Positions 26,872 to 33,403 of a stretch of DNA of 64,000 nt are shown here, piece after piece. This stretch comes from JAPPLB01 sp965204095. GTDB taxonomy: Bacteria > Acidobacteriota > Terriglobia > Bryobacterales > UBA6623. Made by a program: the position numbers and the translations under genes. The stretch covers positions 372,001-436,000 of the forward strand of contig OZ241991.1 in the NCBI GenBank assembly GCA_965204095.1, read 5' to 3'. Below the pieces are notes generated by a model. The model was not told where the DNA came from. It searched no databases and saw nothing but the letters and a program-made list of their open reading frames with translations. How positions within the stretch are numbered: the first letter of the stretch is position 1; every line of letters begins with the position of its first letter.

Positions 26872-27080
26872 ACCGATCCGAACGAATCATCAGCCTTGAA
26901 CATCAACTCAAGAAGCTCAAGCAACGCAACCGCCAGGCCGAAAAAGCCCTTCAAATTCGCAAGGACAGACTTCAATACGCCGAATCAGTACGGGAGCGCA
27001 AGCTCCAGACCCGCCGCCAAATCATGATCGGCCATGCCGTTCTTCACGCCATCGAAACCGACCCCTATCTCCGCAAGTAG
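26868..27080 (+). CDS. MobC/TraD-like relaxosome accessory protein
   Basis: 70 residues, coupled by ATGA to the relaxase candidate. A basic coiled coil (SLEHQLKKLKQRNRQAEKAL) leads into RERKLQTRRQIMIGHAVLHAIE, which resembles the RKxRTRRLIxLGxLV motif of small MobC/TraD-like mobilisation proteins that help the relaxase melt and bind oriT. The combination of a relaxase-like gene and this motif is the main evidence for a transfer module here. Confidence 0.55.
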   Translation: MNRSERIISLEHQLKKLKQRNRQAEKALQIRKDRLQYAESVRERKLQTRRQIMIGHAVLHAIETDPYLRK

Positions 27081-27431
27081 TTCTTCACTCGCTTCCCCGA
27101 CCACCTCACGAACGACCGTGACCGCTCCCTCTTCAATTTTTCGCCCCTCGATGCTCCCCATACAGATTCCACGTCACCCGGCGCCTCTGTCGCCGGACGA
27201 CTCTTATCCTGGCTGCGCAACCTGTCACGCATCAAACTCAGCGCAATCCGTCTTGTCACGAAACTTTCATGACGATGCCCCGTTGCCACCGTCCCCTTGT
27301 TGCGCGATGCGCTACTCGAACGTCACGCACCTTTCTCTTCTGCTCCACGGCAACACCGCTTTGCCGGCAGGCTTCTCTTCTGCGGGCAGGACGGCGCTGT
27401 CCAGTCACACGCTTCGCCATCCCTCCTGTCC
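27081..27431. other. Gene-free interval
   Basis: About 350 nt between the MobC-like gene and leader 3. Composition is C-rich on the + strand. No ORF with an SD, hairpin or repeat stands out; oriT could lie here because relaxase genes often flank it, but no clear inverted repeat was seen. Confidence 0.3.
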
Positions 27432-27481
27432 GTGTTCTCCGCTTTTCCGCCAGTCCAGGGTGAGCGGAAAGCTCCCAACAC
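27432..27481 (+). promoter_or_regulatory. Hairpin leader copy 3 (compensated outer stem)
   Basis: The outer stem reads GTGTT/AACAC instead of GGGTT/AACCC, a compensatory double change. The inner 5' arm has one extra T (GCTTTTCCGC). It ends 24 nt before the ATG. Confidence 0.85.
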
Positions 27482-27505
27482 TTTAACCAGGAGGATTTAA
27501 CCATC

Positions 27506-27775
27506 ATGTCCAGCACCACCCCCAAGCCCGTCAAGGAAGTTCGCGTCGGAGCCGTCAAGGCCGCCATCTGGCGCAACGAGTCCGATTCGGGCGTCGTTCG
27601 CTTCAACACCACCTTCTCGCGCATCTACAAGGATGCCGAGGGCAACTGGAAGGCCACGTCGAGCTTCGGCCGCGACGACCTGTTGGTTGTCGCCAAGGTC
27701 GCCGACCAGGCGCACAGCGCCATCTTCGAGCTCGCCAACGGCCAGCAGGCCGAGCCGGACAGCGAGCAGTCCTAG
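27506..27775 (+). CDS. Small conserved-type hypothetical (WRNE...FGRDDLL)
   Basis: 89 residues. The pattern VGAVKAAIWRNES ... FNTTFSRIYKDAEGNWKATSSFGRDDLLVVAKVADQAHSAI resembles a small protein family common on bacterial genomes and plasmids, but I cannot attach a function. It has its own hairpin leader and GAGG SD and is followed 15 nt later by a strong terminator, so it is a monocistronic unit in this direction. Confidence 0.7.
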   Translation: MSSTTPKPVKEVRVGAVKAAIWRNESDSGVVRFNTTFSRIYKDAEGNWKATSSFGRDDLLVVAKVADQAHSAIFELANGQQAEPDSEQS

Positions 27776-27790
27776 CGGACGCTCGAACAG

Positions 27791-27816
27791 GGCGGGGCGC
27801 AAGCCCCGCCTTTTTC
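27791..27816 (+). terminator. Strong intrinsic terminator
   Basis: A perfect 8-bp GC stem GGCGGGGC/GCCCCGCC with a GCAA tetraloop and a T5 tract follows the gene ending at 27775. Confidence 0.85.
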
Positions 27817-28034
27817 TTTGTCGCTGTCACCGATTCCAGCTTCTTTCAGCAACTCCGTTTCGCGCTACGAAGCCCAGGAGCGCGCTATTCCCGCTTGAGA
27901 CATACCGATCGATGTGCCTTTTCACCCGCAATCGTCCAGCACTCGCCGCCCTCCATCAAATGCCGCCTTCTTCCAGCTATCCCGCTTCTCTTTTTTGACG
28001 TTTTTACCGTAAGCCTCCCTTTTCACTCTGGCGA

Positions 28035-28083
28035 GGGCTGTCCGCTTTCCGCCAGGTAGCTGCTAGCGGAAAGCTCCCAACCC
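28035..28083 (+). promoter_or_regulatory. Hairpin leader copy 4
   Basis: Inner stem canonical; outer stem GGGCT/AACCC has one mismatch. It ends 22 nt before the ATG, with CAGGAG between. Confidence 0.8.
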
Positions 28084-28105
28084 ATAACGCCAGGAGAACC
28101 TTCAC

Positions 28106-28435
28106 ATGCCCAAGCGCACTCCCCCCACCTATTTCGAAATCTGGATCGGCCGCCTCCGCTGCGTCATCGAGCTGAACGTTCCCAAGCTGGGTTCGACCTT
28201 CCGATTCGAAACATCGGAATATCCCCGTCGGCGCCACGTGAACGGCCATCTGATCCGCAAGCACTTTCTCCAGCGCGGACGCTGGTGCGTATCCGACCGC
28301 ATCAGCCGCAAGGAAGAGCATGCCGTCAGCCTCGTCGTCATCAAAGCCAACGCCTTCCTTCAGAAACTCATCCTGGAGAACAGCTCCATGGCTCACCTGG
28401 CCGTCAACGCCAACATCCATCACGAATCCTCTTGA
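28106..28435 (+). CDS. Hypothetical protein with leader
   Basis: 109 residues, basic, with a conserved-looking aromatic N-terminus (TYFEIWIGRLRCVIEL) and no membrane segment. ATG 28106 is preceded by CAGGAGAA. It carries hairpin leader 4 and so belongs to the same regulon as the neighbouring accessory genes. No family recognised. Confidence 0.6.
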   Translation: MPKRTPPTYFEIWIGRLRCVIELNVPKLGSTFRFETSEYPRRRHVNGHLIRKHFLQRGRWCVSDRISRKEEHAVSLVVIKANAFLQKLILENSSMAHLAVNANIHHESS

Positions 28436-28577
28436 AGCGTTGACTGCTCACGAGTCTCCGATCGCGATTTTGCCGCTTTTCCTTCCTTCTGAGCCGCGGC
28501 ACGGCGACGGCTCGAAAAAACACGCACTGTGAGCCCCTGCAGCGAACGTTCTCCCTTCCACTGGACCCCCAGCACCC

Positions 28578-28597
28578 CCGGAACAGCCCAGTTCCGG
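28578..28597. other. Hairpin CCGGAAC/GTTCCGG
   Basis: A 7-bp stem with loop AGCCCA. The flanking CCAGCACCCCCGGA also begins the hairpin at 30748, so the two are related non-coding elements. There is no T tract, so neither is a typical terminator. Confidence 0.45.
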
Positions 28598-28665
28598 AGG
28601 CTTCCGGTCCGAACCTTGCAGCATACGAGCCTCTTCTCTGGCTCGATTGCGTCCTCTCACTGGCC

Positions 28666-28717
28666 GTCGTTTCCGCTTCCCGCCAATCATGGGTGAGCGG
28701 GAAGCTCCAATTCCGAC
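28666..28717 (+). promoter_or_regulatory. Hairpin leader copy 5 (compensated inner stem)
   Basis: The inner stem is GCTTCCCGC/GCGGGAAGC: one T-A pair has become C-G on both arms. The outer arms are GTCG and CGAC, still complementary with an offset. It ends 20 nt before the NADAR start. Confidence 0.85.
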
Positions 28718-28737
28718 ATGCCAGGAGGACTCATTCG

Positions 28738-29193
28738 ATGAATCGCCAGCAAGACTCGACTCTTCACCCGCCGCAAGCGATCGTTCGCTTCGCCGGACCG
28801 TATCGTTTCCTCTCCAACTTCTTCGCGAAACCCATGATGTGGGACGGAGTACGCTTTCCCTCAGCCGAGCACGCCTATCAGGCCGCCAAGTGCGCCCGCT
28901 CGGATGAGTTCGAGCTGATCCGCAACGCGCTGAACCCAGGTTCAGCCAAGCGAATGGGCCGCAAGATCGCCCTTCGCGGCGATTGGGAAGCCGTGAAGGA
29001 GAAGGTGATGCTTTCCGTCGTGCGAGCGAAATTCGCCGATCCGTACCTGCGCCGCAAGCTGATTGCGACCGGAACGGCCGAGCTGGTTGAAGGAAATAAT
29101 TGGGGCGATCGCTTTTGGGGCGTTTGCCGTGGAGAAGGCGAAAACCGCCTGGGAAAGATTTTGATGAAGGTGCGGGCGGAAGTCCGCCCCTGA
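28738..29193 (+). CDS. NADAR/YbiA-family protein
   Basis: 151 residues. FAGPYRFLSNFF, FPSAEHAYQAAK, GDWEAVKEKVMLSVVRAKFAD and GNNWGDRFWGVC are the family hallmarks (Glu, Trp and Asp residues line the N-glycosidase pocket). Known members cleave phosphoribosylated pyrimidine intermediates or remove ADP-ribose from modified guanine in DNA, and some act as antitoxins in NAD-dependent conflict systems. On this element it could protect incoming DNA from ADP-ribosylating toxins; that role is inferred. It has hairpin leader 5 with CAGGAGG. Confidence 0.85.
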   Translation: MNRQQDSTLHPPQAIVRFAGPYRFLSNFFAKPMMWDGVRFPSAEHAYQAAKCARSDEFELIRNALNPGSAKRMGRKIALRGDWEAVKEKVMLSVVRAKFADPYLRRKLIATGTAELVEGNNWGDRFWGVCRGEGENRLGKILMKVRAEVRP

Positions 29194-29208
29194 TCCCTTC
29201 CCGTCGAT

Positions 29209-29257
29209 GGATTCTCCGCTTTCCGCCAGGTAGCAGTGAGCGGAAAGCTCCAAATCC
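29209..29257 (+). promoter_or_regulatory. Hairpin leader copy 6 (compensated outer stem)
   Basis: Outer stem GGATT/AATCC, a compensatory change from GGGTT/AACCC. The inner stem is canonical. It ends 23 nt before the ATG. Confidence 0.85.
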
Positions 29258-29280
29258 CTAGCTACAGGAGAACGTCAGTC

Positions 29281-29475
29281 ATGAGCCACCCCGAAGCCGC
29301 AGCTCTTCTCGAATCCGTCAACCAACAGCTCAATGCCCTCGACAACCAGAAGTGCCTGCGCACCACGCATTGCATCACCAAGATGATGCTCATCGACGAG
29401 AAGCTGTCGAGACTGCTTCACAACGCCGTCAACACCGCCATCGATGAGCGCGACACCTACGAGATCGAGTTCTGA
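29281..29475 (+). CDS. Small helical hypothetical protein
   Basis: 64 residues, almost entirely helical (AAALLESVNQQLNALDNQ and MMLIDEKLSRLLHNAVNTAI) with two cysteines. CAGGAG lies 10 nt before ATG 29281. It has its own leader. No family recognised. Confidence 0.55.
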   Translation: MSHPEAAALLESVNQQLNALDNQKCLRTTHCITKMMLIDEKLSRLLHNAVNTAIDERDTYEIEF

Positions 29476-29650
29476 CATGCTTTCCCTGTACCCCTTTCTA
29501 CGTTTCCCGGCGCCTGGCTTCGCCTTGCGCGCTACGGCTCACATGCTTTTGTTCGCCACCGTCCGCAGCGCCTCGATCTTCAACCTCGGCCCGCAACACC
29601 TTGCCTTCAGCTTCCAGCTTCTCGACCGGCTTCTTTGAGTTCCCCTATCC

Positions 29651-29720
29651 CCACAACATCTTGTGTGCCCTTCCGCGCGGCCCGCGCCGGTCGACGCGAA
29701 TCGGACACTACATCTTGTGT
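29651..29720. promoter_or_regulatory. Tandem NrdR-box-like motifs
   Basis: CCACAACATCTTGTGT (29651-29666) and ACACTACATCTTGTGT (29705-29720) share ACATCTTGTGT, and the second is an imperfect palindrome close to the NrdR consensus ACACwAtATATwGTGT. NrdR represses ribonucleotide reductase genes, but none follows here. This could be an operator for the downstream gene or a coincidence. Confidence 0.35.
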
Positions 29721-29749
29721 GTCCCTTTCCTTCCGTTTTCTCCTATCCA

Positions 29750-29798
29750 GGGTTCTCCGCTTTCCGCCAGGCAGCAGTGAGCGGAAAGCTCCAAACCC
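29750..29798 (+). promoter_or_regulatory. Hairpin leader copy 7
   Basis: Canonical stems. It ends 22 nt before ATG 29821, but the SD is degenerate (ATGAGA), unlike the other copies. Confidence 0.8.
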
Positions 29799-29820
29799 TT
29801 TCCACATGAGATTCTCTCTC

Positions 29821-30105
29821 ATGTCGAATCATCCCGAGTCCAAGACCTGCGATAGCATGCTCTACGAAGCTCTTCGCATCGCTCGGGTTCGCGATCGCTT
29901 GGCCCAAAACGCCTACATGAAGGTCTACGAAATGGCTGGAACCAACGTCAATGCCCGCTTCGACCAGTTCGAGAAACGAATCGATCAGACCGTCCTCACC
30001 GTTCGCTGGGGAGTCGGCATCTTTCTCAGTCTCCTCTTGCTGTTCGGCACCATCGTCGCAGTGCTTGGCGGCGTAGTCCTTCATATTCTGGATCGACTAT
30101 CCTGA
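29821..30105 (+). CDS. Coiled-coil protein with C-terminal membrane helix
   Basis: 94 residues: a helical, charged N-terminal 60 residues (including NARFDQFEKRIDQTV, a coiled-coil pattern) and a long hydrophobic helix (WGVGIFLSLLLLFGTIVAVLGGVV, about 63-86). It is likely tail-anchored in the inner membrane. ATG 29806 is an in-frame alternative start, but 29821 keeps the usual leader-to-start spacing. It is followed by a strong terminator. Confidence 0.6.
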   Translation: MSNHPESKTCDSMLYEALRIARVRDRLAQNAYMKVYEMAGTNVNARFDQFEKRIDQTVLTVRWGVGIFLSLLLLFGTIVAVLGGVVLHILDRLS

Positions 30106-30111
30106 TTCACA

Positions 30112-30146
30112 GGCCGCCGTCTGACCCCATCAGCGGCGGCCTTTTT
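30112..30146 (+). terminator. Strong intrinsic terminator
   Basis: GGCCGCCG (30112-30119) pairs with CGGCGGCC (30134-30141), and a T5 tract follows directly. Confidence 0.8.
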
Positions 30147-30452
30147 CCTTTCTCTCGATCTTGTCGATCGACATTCACTCTTTCCACAATTCGCGTTGAC
30201 AGAGTAATTACACCTGGCCTCGATTCCCCCTCGTTTCGACGCGGCCTGCCGCGGCCTTCATCCCGTCCAGAGGCGGCCAATGCCGCCAACCACACGGCTC
30301 TGCTCGTGTTGTCTGCCTTGCTTCGCGCTGCCGGCTCGCTTCCCCTCGCCGCGATCGGCGCCGCTGAACGTGATCGGGAGAAGGCCGCGCCCTTCCGTCG
30401 CCGGCTCTCCACAGCAGGCTCCGCGTTCACCTCTTCGAGCTCTTCGCAGACA
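30147..30452. other. Gene-free interval
   Basis: About 300 nt with no supported ORF, hairpin leader or repeat. Short frames on both strands lack an SD. Confidence 0.3.
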
Positions 30453-30719
30453 ATGCCGGCCATGACCTCCCTTGAAATGCCGCTCGCCCGGCAGGCCGAC
30501 GCGAACGCCTTCGGCGTCCTTTTGCTGCTCGCCGCCTGCGGCTGGCTTTTGCACCTGACGGTCGAATGCGCGCGGCAGCACTGGCGCACCCGCAAGCTGC
30601 AGCTCGCCTTCGAGGAATCGAAGGACCCTCAACGGCTCCTGGAGAGAACCCTGAAAACCCTCTCCGAAACGCCCGGCTTTCGCGTTTGCCGGAAAAAACC
30701 CTCGCTACGGCTGCGCTGA
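30453..30719 (+). CDS. Possible small membrane protein, no leader
   Basis: 88 residues from ATG 30453 (ATG 30462 is an alternative). A hydrophobic segment AFGVLLLLAACGWLLHLTV (about 19-37) is followed by a basic helical tail. It lacks both a clear SD and a hairpin leader, so translation is uncertain. Confidence 0.35.
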   Translation: MPAMTSLEMPLARQADANAFGVLLLLAACGWLLHLTVECARQHWRTRKLQLAFEESKDPQRLLERTLKTLSETPGFRVCRKKPSLRLR

Positions 30720-30747
30720 CGCGGCGATCCCCTTCCGACTGAACCTC

Positions 30748-30785
30748 CAGCACCCCCGGATTCTATGCGGATCCGGATGGTGCTG
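30748..30785. other. Stem-loop CAGCACC/GGTGCTG with inner CCGGAT/ATCCGG
   Basis: Thirteen base pairs in two blocks. It shares its 5' sequence CCAGCACCCCCGGA with the hairpin near 28578. It lies between a weak ORF and leader 8. Confidence 0.5.
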
Positions 30786-30844
30786 AACCTGTCGGCTGCC
30801 GTCCGCCCTTCACGGCGCCGCCGTCGATGCCGCCCCCTTCGAGC

Positions 30845-30893
30845 GGGTTCTCCGCTTTCCGCCAGCAGCCAGTGAGCGGAAAGCTCCCAACCC
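30845..30893 (+). promoter_or_regulatory. Hairpin leader copy 8 (before DUF3560)
   Basis: Fully canonical arms. It ends 25 nt before the ATG; CAGGAGG lies between. Confidence 0.85.
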
Positions 30894-30918
30894 TTACTCA
30901 CAGGAGGTTCATTCGAGC

Positions 30919-31734
30919 ATGAAAGACCAGAAGCCGAGTACACCCTCGGAAGACCAGCGCAACAGCTACGAACGCAAGCAGGACGCCAAGCGCGAACGCT
31001 TGCTGAAGGCGGCCGAGAAAGCCGAACGCGAAGGCGACGCCCGCATTAAGCGCGCCGACGACGACGCTTCGGCGATCCCGATGGGACAGCCGATCCTCGT
31101 CGGCCACCACTCGGAGAAGCGCGACCGCAACTTCCGCAACCGCATCCACGGCAACTACCAGAAAGGCTACGAGCTGAAGAACAAGGCTGCAGAGCTGCGC
31201 GGGCGCGCCGCCAGGGTCGGAACGGGAGGTGTCTCCTCCGACGATCCCGATGCCATCGAGAAGCTCGAAGAGCAACTGCAGAAGCTCGAAGAGAAGCAGC
31301 AGCTCTACAAGGCGATCAACAAGGCCCTGCGCAAAGCCGACCGCACCGGCAGCGACGAGGATCTGCGGGCGCTGGGGCTGAGCGACAAGCTCATCGCCCA
31401 GCTCAAGACGCCGGATGAGTGCGGCGAGCGAGGCATCGCCCCCTTCCAACTCTCCAACAACAGCGCGAACATGCGCCGGATCCGCAAGCGGATCGAGGCG
31501 CTGCGGACGACCGCCGACGATCAGACCACCGAGGAGCAGCACGGCAACATTCGCATCGTCAGCAACGTGGAGGAAAACCGGGTGCAGATTTTCTTCCCCG
31601 GTACTCCTTCGTTCGACGTTCGCAAAAAGCTCAAGCAAAACGGCTTCCGATGGTCGCCCACGGCGGGAGCGTGGCAGCGCCATCGCAATGAGGCCGCCCT
31701 TTGGTGGGCGCGGCGTTGCTGCGGTGTGGAGTAA
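30919..31734 (+). CDS. DUF3560-family protein
   Basis: 271 residues. The N-terminal YERKQDAKRERLLKAAEKAE and IPMGQPILVGHHSEKRDR are the DUF3560 signature. A coiled-coil middle (EKLEEQLQKLEEKQQLYKAI) leads to the C-terminal module NIRIVSNVEENRVQIFFPG ... LKQNGFRWSPTAGAWQRH. DUF3560 proteins are common on plasmids and conjugative elements, and their biochemical role is unknown to me. The C-terminal half is repeated as a separate gene at 44461 and as a remnant at 42188. Confidence 0.85.
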   Translation: MKDQKPSTPSEDQRNSYERKQDAKRERLLKAAEKAEREGDARIKRADDDASAIPMGQPILVGHHSEKRDRNFRNRIHGNYQKGYELKNKAAELRGRAARVGTGGVSSDDPDAIEKLEEQLQKLEEKQQLYKAINKALRKADRTGSDEDLRALGLSDKLIAQLKTPDECGERGIAPFQLSNNSANMRRIRKRIEALRTTADDQTTEEQHGNIRIVSNVEENRVQIFFPGTPSFDVRKKLKQNGFRWSPTAGAWQRHRNEAALWWARRCCGVE

Positions 31735-31752
31735 ATCCCATGTCCGCAGCCT

Positions 31753-31820
31753 GGCCCCTGGTGGTCGACTCGATGACCAGGGGCCTTTTTTGTGTGCTCG
31801 AGCCACTGCGCTTGAGCACA
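31753..31820 (+). terminator. Terminator plus CTCGAGC hairpin, repeat element copy 1
   Basis: GGCCCCTGGT/ACCAGGGGCC followed by T6 is a strong terminator (31753-31791). A second hairpin follows at once, TGTGCTCGAGC/GCTTGAGCACA with loop CACTGC. The same tandem arrangement recurs near 43.70 and 47.79 kb. The ~190 nt after it, before the next gene, shows nothing else. Confidence 0.75.
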
Positions 31821-32010
31821 TTCCGATCGAGAGGTTTTGTCCTCGATGCCTCGCGGCCGCAGCCTCACTGGATCATTTCCCGAAGTCAGTGCTGTCGCGT
31901 CCGGACTTCGTACTCTGTCCGCGAAATCGGCGTCAGATTCGTTGCCCGAACGGCCGACGTCGCTACCTCTCCATCCCACAATTTGAACTCAGAGCACCAG
32001 GAGTCCCCTC

Positions 32011-32313
32011 ATGAGCAAACTCTTCGACCCCAACGCACAGCGTTCCAAGTGGGCGCCCGATCCCGTCCCCTGCGAGGACTGCGGAACCCTGCTCGACAAC
32101 GACTGGTACAAGAGCGGCCCGCAGGCCAGGGTCTGCCGGTCGTGTCAGAACAAGCGCTACGAAGCCAAGACCCGGGGAGCCCCCGAAGGCGAACGGCGCC
32201 GCAAGCGCAAGACGCTTCTCGCCAAGCTCAAGCGCATCGAGGACCGCATGATCCGCGATCAGCGAACCCATGCCGAGGTGTGTGAAGAGCTGAAAGCCCT
32301 CGGCGACTCGTAA
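32011..32313 (+). CDS. Zn-ribbon hypothetical protein without leader
   Basis: 100 residues. CEDCGTLL ... VCRSCQNKRY gives a four-Cys zinc ribbon at residues ~20-50, followed by a basic helical tail (RRRKRKTLLAKLKRIEDRM) suited to nucleic-acid binding. CAGGAG precedes the ATG, but the usual hairpin leader is absent, making it an exception in this cluster. Confidence 0.65.
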   Translation: MSKLFDPNAQRSKWAPDPVPCEDCGTLLDNDWYKSGPQARVCRSCQNKRYEAKTRGAPEGERRRKRKTLLAKLKRIEDRMIRDQRTHAEVCEELKALGDS

Positions 32314-32372
32314 CCTCCATCGCCCGGCTTGCCCTGGCTGCGCATTCCTTCATCCGCACCCTCGCTCGCGGC

Positions 32373-32421
32373 GGGTTCTCCGCTTTCCGCCAGGTACGGG
32401 TGAGCGGAAAGCTCCCCACCC
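32373..32421 (+). promoter_or_regulatory. Hairpin leader copy 9
   Basis: Inner stem canonical; the outer 3' arm reads CACCC, so one outer pair is lost. It ends 21 nt before the ATG. Confidence 0.8.
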
Positions 32422-32442
32422 GCCTGCCAGGAGGTTCAACCG

Positions 32443-32703
32443 ATGCCGCAGAGAGCCGACTCGATCATCGCCTACACCGCCGACGCCGACATCTACTGTC
32501 CCGACTGCGCCCGCGAATACTTCAAGGCCATCCACGGATGGAAGTACGCCCTGGCATTGCTCAGCGCTCCGCACGACCAGCACGGCATTCCGGAAACCAT
32601 CAAGGACCGCGAGGGCAACGAGGCCGGAGTCGTGTTCGCGATCAGCGAGCCCGCTGACTACCCCGAAGTCTGTTGCACCTGCTTCGAGCTCATCCGTGAT
32701 TGA
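32443..32703 (+). CDS. Hypothetical protein with two CxxC motifs
   Basis: 86 residues. CPDC near residue 19 and CCTC near residue 78 bracket the protein, so the ends may be joined by a zinc ion. The central part is hydrophilic with an aromatic cluster (FKAIHGWKYALALL). It has hairpin leader 9 and CAGGAGG. Unknown function. Confidence 0.65.
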   Translation: MPQRADSIIAYTADADIYCPDCAREYFKAIHGWKYALALLSAPHDQHGIPETIKDREGNEAGVVFAISEPADYPEVCCTCFELIRD

Positions 32704-32769
32704 CCCCCGCTCGCCCGCTGCCTGCTTGCTCCTTCCTTCAATGCTCCATCCATCGCGGTCCTCCTGCCC

Positions 32770-32819
32770 GGGTTCTCCCGCTTTTCGCCGTCCCCAGGTG
32801 AGCGAAAAGCTCCGAACCC
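32770..32819 (+). promoter_or_regulatory. Hairpin leader copy 10 (compensated inner stem)
   Basis: The inner stem is GCTTTTCGC/GCGAAAAGC: a C-G pair is replaced by T-A on both arms. Outer GGGTT/AACCC intact. It ends 26 nt before the ATG. Confidence 0.85.
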
Positions 32820-32845
32820 GTTACAGACAGGAGGACAATCACAAC

Positions 32846-33241
32846 ATGCGAAGCGCCAAGACCACCGCCAGCTTTCGCTGCGACCGCGAGCTGCTCGACC
32901 GCATGGTCGAGGCCGGCAGGAACCACGGCCTCAGCCTTTCCGAGTGGATGCGGCGCAGGCTGGAGGAAGCCGTCGCCGTACAGCTCCCCCCGAGCGTCAT
33001 CAAGGGCTGGAAGCAAGCCGTGCTGGAGGAAGGCGAGATCGGAGCCTTCTACGCCGGCAACGCCGCGAAGCTGCCGGAGAACCTGATCGGAGAGGCCGTC
33101 GAGGCCGTCAGCGAGCAGGACGGCTCCTGGACCGGCGTGATCGACAAAGTCCGTTTCCGGACCGACCGCATCGCGATCGTGAAGGTCAAGCCCAACATCA
33201 TGCGCCGCCAGGAGGCCGCCGGCGGTCCAGCCGCCGCCTAG
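32846..33241 (+). CDS. RHH-type protein with C-terminal extension
   Basis: 131 residues. The N-terminus TASFRCDRELLDRMVEAG ... LSLSEWMRRRLEEAV is a ribbon-helix-helix: a beta strand, then two helices with the typical S-x-x-W turn. An ~85-residue C-terminal part follows. A paralog occurs at 61891. RHH proteins usually bind inverted repeats in DNA as dimers, so this is a candidate trans-acting factor for the leader family, which it carries itself. That link is inference. Confidence 0.7.
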   Translation: MRSAKTTASFRCDRELLDRMVEAGRNHGLSLSEWMRRRLEEAVAVQLPPSVIKGWKQAVLEEGEIGAFYAGNAAKLPENLIGEAVEAVSEQDGSWTGVIDKVRFRTDRIAIVKVKPNIMRRQEAAGGPAAA

Positions 33242-33403
33242 CCTGCATTTCTCACCAGCGGCATTGCGAAGGGTTGAGGAGGGCCGGTACGGGCGTTTTC
33301 TGCTGTCCCTCGCGGCCCGCCAACATCCGGTTTGGGGGTTGTTGCCGACGGCAGACACACTTAGCCCCACGGCCCCGGCAGGGGACCTCGCCGCGCTTGC
33401 AGT

